DNA from: a virus | Virus record (IMG/VR): IMGVR_UViG_3300009374_000002 | Location: 1-50,867 of that record | Reading direction: 5' to 3' (one strand) | Length of the DNA: 50,867 nt | Shown here: positions 33,227-41,745 of the stretch, one piece after another | Position numbering within the stretch: the stretch's first letter is position 1 | Layout: every line of letters starts with the position of its first letter | Position numbers and translations under genes: made by a program | The notes under the pieces: generated by a model | Seen by the model: only the letters and a program-made list of their open reading frames with translations | The model's database searches: none | What the model was told of the DNA's origin: nothing

Positions 33227-33693
33227 AAGAGAATGTGCTGCACAAGCTGGTACTGGATAGCTGGAAGGCTGCACGTGGCCCAACCGTACCCGTGTTCAAG
33301 GTTCACGGTGGGCCATACCAGACGGCAGGGCTGCCCGACATCATGGGCTGCATCGATGGCACCATGTTGGCATGGGAGTGTAAAGTAGCACAATGCCCCC
33401 GTAGGCCGGGCACGCCGGTGCTGAAGCTGTCGTTGTTCACGGAGCTGCAGCGCCATTGGCTGGTCCGTCTCGGGACCGCTGGCGCCGATGCCGCTGGTAT
33501 TGTCCTCGTGAGTGGGTATGCGGGTGGCCCTGCAGACTACGTGCTGCTGGTGCCGTGGTATAAGCTGGAAAGCCCACGGCTGTGGGACGAGGTTGTCGTT
33601 GATGAGTGGCCTGCCAACCACGGACAGCTGGGCCGGGTGATGGACTGGGTGAAGGCACCCGGTGGCCGGTTGCTGCACATACTTAGGGGGTAA
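33223..33693 (+). CDS. VRR-NUC-like nuclease
   Basis: 156 residues, overlapping the helicase stop. The PD-(D/E)XK core is visible as GLPDIMGCIDG (D39) and WECK (E52-K54), followed by LQRHWLVRLGTAGA, the usual VRR-NUC helix. VRR-NUC proteins are structure-specific nucleases or resolvases, commonly next to SNF2 helicases in phages. An insertion (residues 55-70) is unusual. Confidence 0.8.
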   Translation: MKENVLHKLVLDSWKAARGPTVPVFKVHGGPYQTAGLPDIMGCIDGTMLAWECKVAQCPRRPGTPVLKLSLFTELQRHWLVRLGTAGADAAGIVLVSGYAGGPADYVLLVPWYKLESPRLWDEVVVDEWPANHGQLGRVMDWVKAPGGRLLHILRG

Positions 33694-33694
33694 C

Positions 33695-34057
33695 ATGCCG
33701 GACATATACATAGTGAACGATCAAGGGCACGACTTCACCCCTGCCCGTGAGCACTTGGGCGAGGGTGGGCGGTTCGTGACTCTTACAGCCGGGCGTGTCA
33801 ACATATTCGACACCGTTGCACTCATCGAGCACCTGAAGGCTGGTATGGCCAAGGCATCGCCCAATGACTTTCTGCTGCTCACAGGCAATCAGACCGTTGC
33901 CGTGCTGGCTGCCTTGATGTGGCTGGAGTGGTTCGGTGAGGCCAACCTCCTGATATGGGGTGCCAGCCTCAAGGGGTATGTGCCCCGGCACGTGACAAGG
34001 AAGCAGCTGCTGCGTGAGCCTGTGAGCTTGCAACCAACGGAGGCCAGTAATGAGTGA
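33695..34057 (+). CDS. Hypothetical protein of replication operon
   Basis: 120 residues, ATG at 33695 preceded by TAGGGGGTAAC. The N-terminus (DIYIVNDQGHDFTPA) and NDFLLLTGNQTVAVLAALMWLEWFG suggest an alpha/beta fold. Similar-looking small proteins occur between phage nuclease and primase genes. No catalytic motif is evident. Confidence 0.55.
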   Translation: MPDIYIVNDQGHDFTPAREHLGEGGRFVTLTAGRVNIFDTVALIEHLKAGMAKASPNDFLLLTGNQTVAVLAALMWLEWFGEANLLIWGASLKGYVPRHVTRKQLLREPVSLQPTEASNE

Positions 34058-34655
34058 GGAAGTAACAGTTAATACAATCGTCTTTGTCTCTCGAACAGGC
34101 ACCAAGTATCACAGAGAGGGTTGTCGGCATTTAAGCCAGAGTAAGACTCAAATGCGTCTTGGGGAAGCAAGTCAACGCTACGAACCGTGCATTGTCTGTA
34201 ATCCTCCTGTGTTGCCTCCGGTAGTACAACCGCAAAGTCAGCAGCTGGAGGAAATACAAGCCCAGCCCGAGCACTTGGGGCCAGTGGCCGACGAGTACTT
34301 CCGGCTGCGTGACCAGAAGGATGGCATCAACAAAGAGCTGGGTGATGTGAACAAGCGCATTGCCGAAGTTGAGGGCCAGCTTATACGCAGCATGGAGGAC
34401 CACGAGATTGAGCAGGTGCGCACCGACAGGGGCAGCCTCTCATTGAAGGTAGATGTGCATCCACAGGTCGTGGAGCTGGAGATGTTTGTGCGCTGGTGCA
34501 TAGAGCATGAGCGTGTAGACTATCTGCAGAAGCGCATCAACGCCGGGCCATACCGGGAGGCCCTCAAGGAGGGGTTCCCATTGCCTGACGGAACTGACTC
34601 ATACAAGAAGTCTACACTCAACATGCGCCGCCGTCCGGCGGGCTCGGGGGAGTAG
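34050..34655 (+). CDS. Zinc-finger N-terminus fused to coiled-coil phage protein
   Basis: 201 residues. Residues 15-50 hold YHREGCRHL and EPCIVCNPP, a four-ligand site common in short domains fused to nucleases and phage proteins. From about residue 75 a coiled coil begins (LRDQKDGINKELGDVNKRIAEVEGQL), followed by a compact C-terminus. The first 180 bases are AT-richer than the rest, so the zinc part looks recently attached to an older phage gene. It may bind DNA or a nuclease. Confidence 0.6.
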   Translation: MSEEVTVNTIVFVSRTGTKYHREGCRHLSQSKTQMRLGEASQRYEPCIVCNPPVLPPVVQPQSQQLEEIQAQPEHLGPVADEYFRLRDQKDGINKELGDVNKRIAEVEGQLIRSMEDHEIEQVRTDRGSLSLKVDVHPQVVELEMFVRWCIEHERVDYLQKRINAGPYREALKEGFPLPDGTDSYKKSTLNMRRRPAGSGE

Positions 34656-34678
34656 ACGTCACCAGAGGAGGCCAAGTA

Positions 34679-35440
34679 ATGGCCGCAGAAGAAAGCAACC
34701 TGCCCGCAGTACTCGGTGAGTTCGGACCGGGCAACCTGCCCGTACCCATGAGTGGCGGAGGCAGGGGGATGGATGAAATTGACGACGAGGTACTGCGTGT
34801 ACCCCGCACCAAGCTCCTCCAGCCCACCAGCGAGGAAGTAGAGGACGACGACAGGTCACCGGGCATGGTAATCAACTCCATCAGCAACGAGGTGATACCG
34901 CTTCCAGCCCGCATAGTGCCCATCGTGTTCACCAAGACCCGCATCCACTGGCGTGACCTCAAGGACGGTGGTGGCATCATCTGCCGCAGCCTTGATGGCA
35001 AGCACTGCGATGCTGACGGGGAACTGTGCCGGGAAAAGCCCGAGGGGCAGTTCGGGCCAGCACCCGAGAACGAGCCTCCGAGGTGCAGCGAGTACCTGAA
35101 CTTCCTCAGTCTCGTCGAGGGACATGCCATGCCCATCGCCGTATCGTTCAGCAAGACGAGCGCCGGGGTGGGGCGGGACTTGGCCAGCACGGCCAGGTAC
35201 CGGGGTGGCGACCTGTTCAGCTTCGAGTACACCCTGGACACCAAGAAGGTGCAGAACGAAAAGGGCACATTCTGGGTGTATACCATCGAGGCTGGACAGC
35301 GCACGCCTGCCGAGCAGTTCGAGGTGGCCGAGCAGTGGTACGAGGTGCTGCGTGGCAAGGTGGTGGACATCGATGTGGGCGAGCCGGACCTCGATGCAGA
35401 GGGCGCAGGCGACGACCCCGATTGGGTGAAAGAAAAGTAG
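34679..35440 (+). CDS. Candidate single-stranded DNA-binding protein
   Basis: 253 residues, with AGAGGAGGCCAAGTA before ATG. It has a central cysteine cluster (IICRSLDGKHC, ELCREKP, RCSEYLNF, about residues 100-142) suggesting a zinc site. An extended beta region and a very acidic tail ending DDPDWVKEK follow, as many SSB-type proteins have. It directly precedes the primase-helicase. I do not recognise a named family, so SSB is inferred from tail and location. Confidence 0.5.
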   Translation: MAAEESNLPAVLGEFGPGNLPVPMSGGGRGMDEIDDEVLRVPRTKLLQPTSEEVEDDDRSPGMVINSISNEVIPLPARIVPIVFTKTRIHWRDLKDGGGIICRSLDGKHCDADGELCREKPEGQFGPAPENEPPRCSEYLNFLSLVEGHAMPIAVSFSKTSAGVGRDLASTARYRGGDLFSFEYTLDTKKVQNEKGTFWVYTIEAGQRTPAEQFEVAEQWYEVLRGKVVDIDVGEPDLDAEGAGDDPDWVKEK

Positions 35441-35443
35441 GGG

Positions 35444-38260
35444 GTGTCCAAGGCCGATGATATCCTGTCGGCGCTGGATTACCGTGAGTTCTATGCACTT
35501 GAGCTGGGTGACCTCAAGCCAGTAGGCGACGACGAGGTACTGGCCAAGTGCCCGTTCCACGATGACCAGCACCCGAGCATGTCCGTCAACACTGCGACGG
35601 GGCAGTACCATTGCCACGCCTGTAGTGCCAGCGGCAATGCCATTGAGTATGTGAAGCGGAGGCAGGGCGTAGACAGCAAGGGCGCCCTCGCATACTTGGC
35701 CGAGCGGGCCGGTGTGGAGTTCACCGTCCAGCGTGCAATACCTGACGCCGAGGTGGCTGAACATCATGCTGACCTGCTCGGGCGGGTCAAGGTTATGGGC
35801 TGGCTGGAGCGGGAGCGTGGTATAACCAGCGAAACAGCTCGCCAGTACGAGCTTGGCTTCTACCGTGGCCGGGTCACTATACCGGTGCGTGATGTTGACG
35901 GGCAGTGCGTCAACATACGCAGATACGACCCGTCAGCCACCGGCAACGACAAGATTATCTCATGGAAGAAAGGGTACGGCACAGTACGCATGTACCCCCG
36001 CTCAGCCTTTGACAAACAGGGGCCAATGCTCATCACCGAGGGCGAGTGGGATACCTTACTGGCCGGACAGCATGGGTTCAATGCCGTCACCGCCACCGGT
36101 GGGGCAGGCACGTGGAAAGTGGAGTGGACGAAACTGTTCAGGGACCGGGACGTAGTAGTGTGTTACGACTGCGATGGGCCAGGACAGCGGGGGGCTGCCA
36201 CGGTGGGGAAGAACCTGTTGCGAGTGGCAGCCAGTGTGAGGGTGGTGAAGTTGCCCCTTACCGGAACGGGTGAGGACATAACGGACTGGTTCGTTAAGTA
36301 CAAGCACACGGCCAAGGAGTTGCAGGCACTTATTGACAGCACCGAGGAATTCAGGGCCGACCACATACCATCGGGGGAGCGTGAGTACAAGCCCCTGCAC
36401 CTGAGCCAAGCAAGCCTCGCACAGCACTACTTCGAGGGAGTGGAGCTGAACTGCGTGGTGGCTGGCAAGGACCTCATACCATACATAGTGCCCCAGACAA
36501 TCACGTTCCAGTGCGATGTAGGCCAAGGCAATATGTGCCTGAACTGCCCGGTGGGGCATGCCGGGGGCGAGCTTACCACCTCGTTCGCATACGATGACGC
36601 CGAGCTGCTCAAGATGATACAGGTCAATGACATGGCCTTGAAAGGGGCGCTGAAGCAGCATGTAGGTATACCTCGTAGGTGCGCAGCTTTCGAGTGGAAT
36701 GTGATGAAGGCCATCAACATCGAGGAGATACGACTCATACCCGAGGTGGATTGGTCGGCACAGGACACCCAATACGTAGTGCGGCACGCATACTACATTG
36801 GGCATGGCATAGAGACAAACCGCAGCTACATCATGCGTGGCATCACGCTGCCGGACCCACGCAACCAGTATGCTACCCACCTCATAGACCACGCCGAGCC
36901 ATCACTGGACACCATTGATACGTTCGAGATTACAGACGACGTGGTGCAACAGCTCTCACAATTCCAGGCGGGTGATGGTGGCATACAGGCCAAGCTGTCT
37001 GACATATACGACGACCTCGAGGCCAATGTGGTTATGATTTATCAGCGCCGGGACATGATGACTGCCATGGACTTGGTGTGGCATTCCATATTGCGGTTCG
37101 ATTTCCAGCGGCAAGAGGTACGCAAGGGGTGGTTGGAGGCATTGGTGGTTGGGGACACACGGAATGGGAAGTCGCAGACGGCCCAGCGCATGATTGAACA
37201 CTACCGGGCCGGGGAGCTGGGCACCGGGGAGAACACCTCGTTTGCTGGCCTCATTGGTGGGTTGCAGCAGATTAATAGACGCTGGTCTATACAGTGGGGC
37301 AAGATACCATTGAACGACCGCAGGCTGTTTGTGATTGACGAAGCCAGCAGCATGGACCTTGGTGACATAGGACGCATGTCGGGGGTACGTTCCTCGGGCA
37401 TTGCTGAAGTGATAAAGATTCAGACCGAGCGCACCCATGCCCGCACCCGGCTGCTGTGGATAGCCAACCCCCGGAGCGGGGAGGAGTTGAACACGTACGA
37501 CACCGGGGTAATGGCTATCAAGGAACTCATCGGCAACGTGGAGGACATTGCCCGGTTTGATATCATATTGACAGTGGCCAACAACGAGGTGGACTTGGCC
37601 ATTATAAATGCACCACGCCGGGCACAGGTGAAGCATACGTACACGAGCGAGTTGTGCCACAAGCTGGTGATGTGGGCATGGAGCCGTCAGTCGGATGACG
37701 TGGTTATGCCAACAGCCACTGTGGAGGCACTCCTCGACTATGCCTCAGACCAAGGGCGCCGATACCATCCCGGCATACCCATAGTGGAGCCTGCCGAGCA
37801 ACGTATCAAGCTGGCCAAGCTGGCCTGTGCTACGGCTGCCAGGCTATTTAGTACCGAGGACGGACACCGGTTGATGGTAGGAGCAGAGCATGCTGAGTTC
37901 GCATACCGGTTCCTTGAGGCCTGCTACCGCCGTCGCTCGCTGGCCTATGACGAGTGGTCGTATAACCAGAAGATGAGGCAAACCCTTGCCAACGAGGGGG
38001 AGCTTGAGTTGGTGCTTGACCCCTCACTGGCCCGCAGCTTGTTAGCTTATGACCAGATAAAGCTCGGGGATCTCGAGGACCTGATAGGTGACCGCACGGC
38101 TGCCAAGAACATGCGCAGCCGGTTGGTGCGCCTCCGTGCCCTGCGTCCTGTCGGGTCTTCCTTCTATAAGAAGACCCCTGCGTTCATCGATTACCTGCGT
38201 CTTAGGTTTGATGCTGTATCGGATTCGGATTCTGCTGGCGACGGCGAGGCACCCTTCTGA
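35444..38260 (+). CDS. DNA primase (CHC2-Toprim) fused to MCM-like AAA+ helicase
   Basis: 938 residues, GTG start after AGTAGGGG. The zinc finger is C36-H39-C57-C60. The Toprim domain has LITEGEWDTL and VVCYDCDGPG (about residues 190-240). Residues 320-390 hold an OB-like part with CDVGQGNMCLNC, reminiscent of the MCM N-terminal zinc region. The AAA+ part has Walker A GDTRNGKS (G570-S577) and Walker B LFVIDEASS (D632/E633), with an arginine-rich RTRLLWIANPRSG sensor stretch. It would prime and unwind at phage forks. DnaG-type primases are usually fused to DnaB-type helicases, so this pairing is unusual. Confidence 0.85.
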   Translation: MSKADDILSALDYREFYALELGDLKPVGDDEVLAKCPFHDDQHPSMSVNTATGQYHCHACSASGNAIEYVKRRQGVDSKGALAYLAERAGVEFTVQRAIPDAEVAEHHADLLGRVKVMGWLERERGITSETARQYELGFYRGRVTIPVRDVDGQCVNIRRYDPSATGNDKIISWKKGYGTVRMYPRSAFDKQGPMLITEGEWDTLLAGQHGFNAVTATGGAGTWKVEWTKLFRDRDVVVCYDCDGPGQRGAATVGKNLLRVAASVRVVKLPLTGTGEDITDWFVKYKHTAKELQALIDSTEEFRADHIPSGEREYKPLHLSQASLAQHYFEGVELNCVVAGKDLIPYIVPQTITFQCDVGQGNMCLNCPVGHAGGELTTSFAYDDAELLKMIQVNDMALKGALKQHVGIPRRCAAFEWNVMKAINIEEIRLIPEVDWSAQDTQYVVRHAYYIGHGIETNRSYIMRGITLPDPRNQYATHLIDHAEPSLDTIDTFEITDDVVQQLSQFQAGDGGIQAKLSDIYDDLEANVVMIYQRRDMMTAMDLVWHSILRFDFQRQEVRKGWLEALVVGDTRNGKSQTAQRMIEHYRAGELGTGENTSFAGLIGGLQQINRRWSIQWGKIPLNDRRLFVIDEASSMDLGDIGRMSGVRSSGIAEVIKIQTERTHARTRLLWIANPRSGEELNTYDTGVMAIKELIGNVEDIARFDIILTVANNEVDLAIINAPRRAQVKHTYTSELCHKLVMWAWSRQSDDVVMPTATVEALLDYASDQGRRYHPGIPIVEPAEQRIKLAKLACATAARLFSTEDGHRLMVGAEHAEFAYRFLEACYRRRSLAYDEWSYNQKMRQTLANEGELELVLDPSLARSLLAYDQIKLGDLEDLIGDRTAAKNMRSRLVRLRALRPVGSSFYKKTPAFIDYLRLRFDAVSDSDSAGDGEAPF

Positions 38261-38508
38261 TGGCCGCCCTGCCGCCGGGCAGATGTGAGGACATACTGAG
38301 GCCTATGGCCGAGTGGAAGAAGTTTGAGCAAGGCATGGCATGGATGGCCAAGCGATGGGGAGAGCTGGTGGCCGAGGGACGGGAGCCCGAGACAGATGCC
38401 GAGTACCAGCGGTTGCTAACCAAGTTCGAGGTGGCCGTGGTTGAGCCGCTTGAGCGTAGGTGGCAGCAGATTGTGAACTTGTACTGGCAGGAGGACCACC
38501 CGGCATGA
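38260..38508 (+). CDS. Small helical protein
   Basis: 82 residues, coupled to the primase stop and to the next start. It is helical, with several Trp residues (MAEWKKFEQGMAWMAKRWGEL). Function unknown; it is probably a replication accessory. Confidence 0.6.
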   Translation: MAALPPGRCEDILRPMAEWKKFEQGMAWMAKRWGELVAEGREPETDAEYQRLLTKFEVAVVEPLERRWQQIVNLYWQEDHPA

Positions 38509-38906
38509 CGGCTGAGCCAGATGCACGTGCAAGAATTGACGTGGGTGCCAAGGTGCCACGGGAGGACAAGAAGGCCGAGGCGCTGTTCAAGCGTCAGCTG
38601 ACTGACCTCGGACACCGGGGGGTCGACTTGGGCGACATGGATATTGCGGGCCGGGAGGGGCACACGAGGGACGTGGTGCTGGCACTGCAGGGTGAGCTGC
38701 ATGCCATGTTGGGGGAGGCAAACTGGCAGGCACCCCCGGCCGGGGAGCGGGGACCAGTGGACATGCTCAACGTTCACTGCCGTGTGGCACGGGCTACCCG
38801 GTGGCTGGTTGAGCTGGCCGTGGTGTGGGGCATGGCACCTGACGACTTGTACAGGCTGTGCGTGCTGGAAAGTGAGGCCGAAAAGGGTGGTGAGGCGAAA
38901 CCGTGA
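38505..38906 (+). CDS. Hypothetical protein closing the replication operon
   Basis: 133 residues. ATG at 38505 overlaps the previous stop. It is helical and acidic at the end (ESEAEKGGEAKP). No motif is recognised. Non-coding DNA with an A-tract element follows. Confidence 0.55.
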   Translation: MTAEPDARARIDVGAKVPREDKKAEALFKRQLTDLGHRGVDLGDMDIAGREGHTRDVVLALQGELHAMLGEANWQAPPAGERGPVDMLNVHCRVARATRWLVELAVVWGMAPDDLYRLCVLESEAEKGGEAKP

Positions 38907-38952
38907 AATCAGGCGCTTCCTCCCCTATTTCGGCGGGCGATGGCGGGGGTAA

Positions 38953-38982
38953 TAAAAAAAGATTACAGCATACCCCCTGAAA
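38953..38982. repeat. A-tract/GCATACCCCCT element, copy 2
   Basis: AATAAAAAAA, TACAG and GCATACCCCCT in the same order as at 1197-1231. It lies between the replication operon and promoter P2. Confidence 0.45.
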
Positions 38983-39053
38983 CCCGCATAGAATAAGGGC
39001 TGACAGCCCGAAAAAAAAACATCGATACAGGGCCGTTTTCTATTAGCATTTCG

Positions 39054-39124
39054 TTGGCAATATGCCGGAGAACCCCCGTATTATATAGGTGAACATGTTA
39101 CTAGCAACCAGCCAACCAGGAGGC
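39054..39124 (+). promoter_or_regulatory. Early promoter P2 with AACCAGCCAACCAGGAGG leader
   Basis: TATTAT at 39079-39084, ATGCCG exactly 11 bases upstream as in P1 and P3, and TTGGCA at 39054-39059 as possible -35 (19-base spacer). The leader AGCAACCAGCCAACCAGG is followed by AGG as ribosome site before ATG 39130. Confidence 0.7.
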
Positions 39125-39129
39125 CAACA

Positions 39130-39732
39130 ATGCAGGACGTCAACCACCAACGCCGGTTTGGAGTGGAACTTGAACTGGTTTCCACTACGAGCCGGAACGA
39201 GCTGCGCTTGGTGATTGAGCACGCACTACGGGCAGCCGGGTACGAGCGGGACGTTGTAGTGGAAGGGTACCACGGGGCCGAGTATAGCGGGTACCGGAAC
39301 TGGACCCTCGAAGAAGACGGCAGCATCATGACCATCAGCACCCACGGCACCAACGTGGAGCTGGTAAGCCCACCCCTTACGTGGGATGACCTCGATGAGC
39401 TGGAAGTAGTAATGGAGGCCATCCGCCCGCACGTTACTATCAACCGGAGCTGTGGCAACCACGTACACATGGAATTGAACCGGGACGCCGAGACGCTTCG
39501 GAACTTTTTCAAGTTGGTCGTCATCAGGGAGCCCATCCTGTACAGCACCCAGCTCTCCAGCCGGTGCAGCAACTCTTACTGCGGTGCCTTCTACGAGCGC
39601 CCTGACGTAATCATCGACATCATAGACCGCATGGACCGGGCCGCACGCAGCCGGGCACCCGCTGCACAGGTGGGCAGGTACCACTACAGTGAGGGCGCTG
39701 GCGGCACGTGGGCTGCTGCGCTTGGACCCTGA
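39130..39732 (+). CDS. Amidoligase-like protein, C-terminally short
   Basis: 200 residues. FGVELELVS at the start, VELVSPPL near residue 80 and CGNHVHMEL near 115 match the acid and His positions of the predicted amidoligase (COOH-NH2 ligase, glutamine-synthetase-like) superfamily. Members are thought to form amide or peptide bonds, and occur in phages and cell-wall loci. Family members continue past the RYH-type motif (here GRYHYS) to an EFR motif; this protein ends 14 residues later, so the catalytic C-terminus seems lost. It is the first gene after promoter P2. Confidence 0.7.
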   Translation: MQDVNHQRRFGVELELVSTTSRNELRLVIEHALRAAGYERDVVVEGYHGAEYSGYRNWTLEEDGSIMTISTHGTNVELVSPPLTWDDLDELEVVMEAIRPHVTINRSCGNHVHMELNRDAETLRNFFKLVVIREPILYSTQLSSRCSNSYCGAFYERPDVIIDIIDRMDRAARSRAPAAQVGRYHYSEGAGGTWAAALGP

Positions 39733-39768
39733 TGCTGCCAGCCATTGGCAGGGGCCGTACACGATAAC

Positions 39769-39787
39769 GGCTGCCGGTGAGGCAGCC
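39769..39787. repeat. Perfect 7-bp stem-loop
   Basis: GGCTGCC and GGCAGCC around a GGTGA loop, just after the amidoligase gene. No U run follows, so it is not a classic terminator; it may protect or shape the mRNA. Confidence 0.6.
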
Positions 39788-39806
39788 CTTGGCAGGGAGT
39801 AGAACC

Positions 39807-40025
39807 ATGTGTGTGGACGTAACGAACGACAACGAGCTGGCTGATATTGTGCAGATTTTGGAGGCAGCCGAGAGTGGTGTAATGGCTGCCCGGCGCAAGC
39901 TGGACGCAGGCGAGAACAACACAGTGGTGTTGCGGTACCTGTTTACCGCACGCCAGCGAGCAGACGAAGCACTGAAGGCCATCAAGGCCATAACCGATGT
40001 GAAACGTGACACAGGAGGGAAGTAG
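39807..40025 (+). CDS. Small helical protein
   Basis: 72 residues, ATG at 39807 with GGCAGGGAGTAGAACC upstream. It is predicted helical (ADIVQILEAAESGVMAARRKL). Function unknown; it is co-transcribed with the next gene. Confidence 0.6.
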   Translation: MCVDVTNDNELADIVQILEAAESGVMAARRKLDAGENNTVVLRYLFTARQRADEALKAIKAITDVKRDTGGK

Positions 40026-40026
40026 A

Positions 40027-40863
40027 ATGCCACACCCACGCAGACCACAGAGCGTGATGCCGATGCCGAGTGGCGCAGTGGTTGACCCGTACTTCGACGT
40101 GTGGTTCGAAGACGTGGCCACCACCAAGAGTGAGCTGCAGGTACCGGCGCAGGTGGCACTGGTTGGGAAGCCGTATGGCGAGCCCGAGGTGCTGCACGTG
40201 ATGAGCAAGAAGTATGCGCTGGCCAAGAACAGGGACGCAGTGCTGGCCACTGAGGCTGCCATGCGCAGGGCAGGGTACACGGTACAGGTACACCGGCAGT
40301 ATTGCAGCCCGACGCACTTCTACCGCCGGTACGTGATGCCGGAGGTGAGCATGCAGGTGAACGGTGACACGGACCCCGTGCTGCTGATGCTCACCATGGT
40401 GAACAGCTACGACCGCACAAGGGTGCTGAGCTTCGACCTTGGTGCATACCGGCAGGTGTGCAGCAACAGGCTGATGGTGGGCAGGAGCTACCACCACATG
40501 AGGATGAAGCACATTGGCACCATTGACCTTGTGGACACGGCCAAGGCACTGGAGCGGGCAGCCGAGGCGATGGAGCCTATGGTGGAACGGTGGCGGGCAT
40601 GGAACGAAATGACGCTGACGCCACGGCAGGCTGGCAAGCTGCTGGGTGAGGTGCCAGAGTGGTTTCCACGCCGGTACTTCGATGCTGCCGAGGTGCGGTA
40701 CAACCGCAGCGTGGAGGCCGGTGAGGAGCCTGCCACGGTGTGGGGGCTGTACAATGCCTTCACCTACGTGCTGACGCACGAGGTAGAGGGACGCAGGTTC
40801 GAACGTGCCCACGACTTGGGCATACAGTTTCACGAGTGGCTCGCCACGGTGCGGGCTGCGTAG
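40027..40863 (+). CDS. DUF932-like phage protein
   Basis: 278 residues, ATG at 40027 after AGGAGGGAAGTAGA. YRRYVMPEVSMQ, VNSYDRTRVLSFDLGAYRQVCSNRLMVG (about residues 100-155) is the hallmark of the DUF932/plasmid-phage protein family, including the CSNRL signature. The biochemical function of the family is not settled; members are common in phages near early genes. Confidence 0.75.
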   Translation: MPHPRRPQSVMPMPSGAVVDPYFDVWFEDVATTKSELQVPAQVALVGKPYGEPEVLHVMSKKYALAKNRDAVLATEAAMRRAGYTVQVHRQYCSPTHFYRRYVMPEVSMQVNGDTDPVLLMLTMVNSYDRTRVLSFDLGAYRQVCSNRLMVGRSYHHMRMKHIGTIDLVDTAKALERAAEAMEPMVERWRAWNEMTLTPRQAGKLLGEVPEWFPRRYFDAAEVRYNRSVEAGEEPATVWGLYNAFTYVLTHEVEGRRFERAHDLGIQFHEWLATVRAA

Positions 40864-40872
40864 CAAGGGGGG

Positions 40873-41745
40873 ATGAAGGTGCCGGAGTACTGGATGCCGA
40901 GACCGAACGAAGGTATGTGGCGACTACAGGTGGCCTTGCCTGTGGACCTACGGTACGACGAGGCCAGTGGCGAGGTGGTGCATGATGGTGGTGTGGATGT
41001 GGAAACGATTGAGCTGACCGCCACTTCCCTCAGTACTCTGGTGCAGTACACTGGCGAGCTGGTTGCCGAGGACATGGTGCTGGCAGTGCTGCGGGGTGGC
41101 AGTTTGGCAGGCCGGGCCAAGGCGCTGCAGCTGATGGCGAAAGCCCTGTGGGATGACTTTGGCTGCGGGGTGGACAGCATGCGGGTGGAGGGTGAATGCC
41201 TGTACGACTACGTATTTGAGGGCATGCACCACAGGCGCTTCGAACTGTTTGCCAGCCACACAATAATATGGGAGTGGGGGCCGAACGACCGGGGCAGGCC
41301 GCGGGTGCCTGATGACATGATGCTGATATGGGCGCCGGCTGAGTACTGGCAACCACCCGGCGAGACCAACCGGGTTGAGAGTGGTGCAATGAGCCACGAG
41401 GTGAGCAACCTGTTGGGTGGTGAGTACAGCTGGATGCTCCGTGCCGGTTGCCTGCCCACGCAGGCCGAGGCCACCGAGGAGCTGCGCCGGGCAGTGGAGC
41501 ACAACGTGGCAGGACCATACCAGCACCGGATGGATTGGGTGCCGCTGCCAACACTGATGTGGGACGAACCAGAGCCTGACACCCGGTTCCCGTTGTGCGA
41601 GGACAGCTTCCCTGACTGGAGCGTGCGGTGGTGGACGGCGCTGACGGGCCGTAGAAGTGATGGCACGGAACCGGGAGTCACGCCCGCCACTTGTAAGGGT
41701 AGGGGACAGTGTGCCAGAGGGGCCAATGACGATGCCCGAGACTGA
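40873..41745 (+). CDS. Hypothetical early protein
   Basis: 290 residues, ATG after GCAAGGGGGG. It has many Trp residues and an acidic-aromatic character (YVFEGMHHRRFELFASHTIIWEWGPND). No known fold or motif is recognised. The last 20 residues overlap the next gene and appear less constrained. Confidence 0.55.
   Translation: MKVPEYWMPRPNEGMWRLQVALPVDLRYDEASGEVVHDGGVDVETIELTATSLSTLVQYTGELVAEDMVLAVLRGGSLAGRAKALQLMAKALWDDFGCGVDSMRVEGECLYDYVFEGMHHRRFELFASHTIIWEWGPNDRGRPRVPDDMMLIWAPAEYWQPPGETNRVESGAMSHEVSNLLGGEYSWMLRAGCLPTQAEATEELRRAVEHNVAGPYQHRMDWVPLPTLMWDEPEPDTRFPLCEDSFPDWSVRWWTALTGRRSDGTEPGVTPATCKGRGQCARGANDDARD

Larger units (their letters stand above)
38907..39129. other. Non-coding region with A-tracts between replication and early genes
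   Basis: 223 bases. It holds A runs at 38955-38961 and 39011-39019, the second A-tract/GCATACCCCCT element, a small hairpin GGGCT-GAC-AGCCC (38997-39009) followed by A rather than T, and promoter P2. Being next to the primase gene, this is a reasonable origin candidate. Confidence 0.45.

Noticed and set aside
39001-39020. Hairpin GGGCTGACAGCCC as a transcription terminator
   Set aside because: It is followed by an A run, not a T run, on the plus strand, and the T run precedes the stem on the minus strand; it fits neither orientation.
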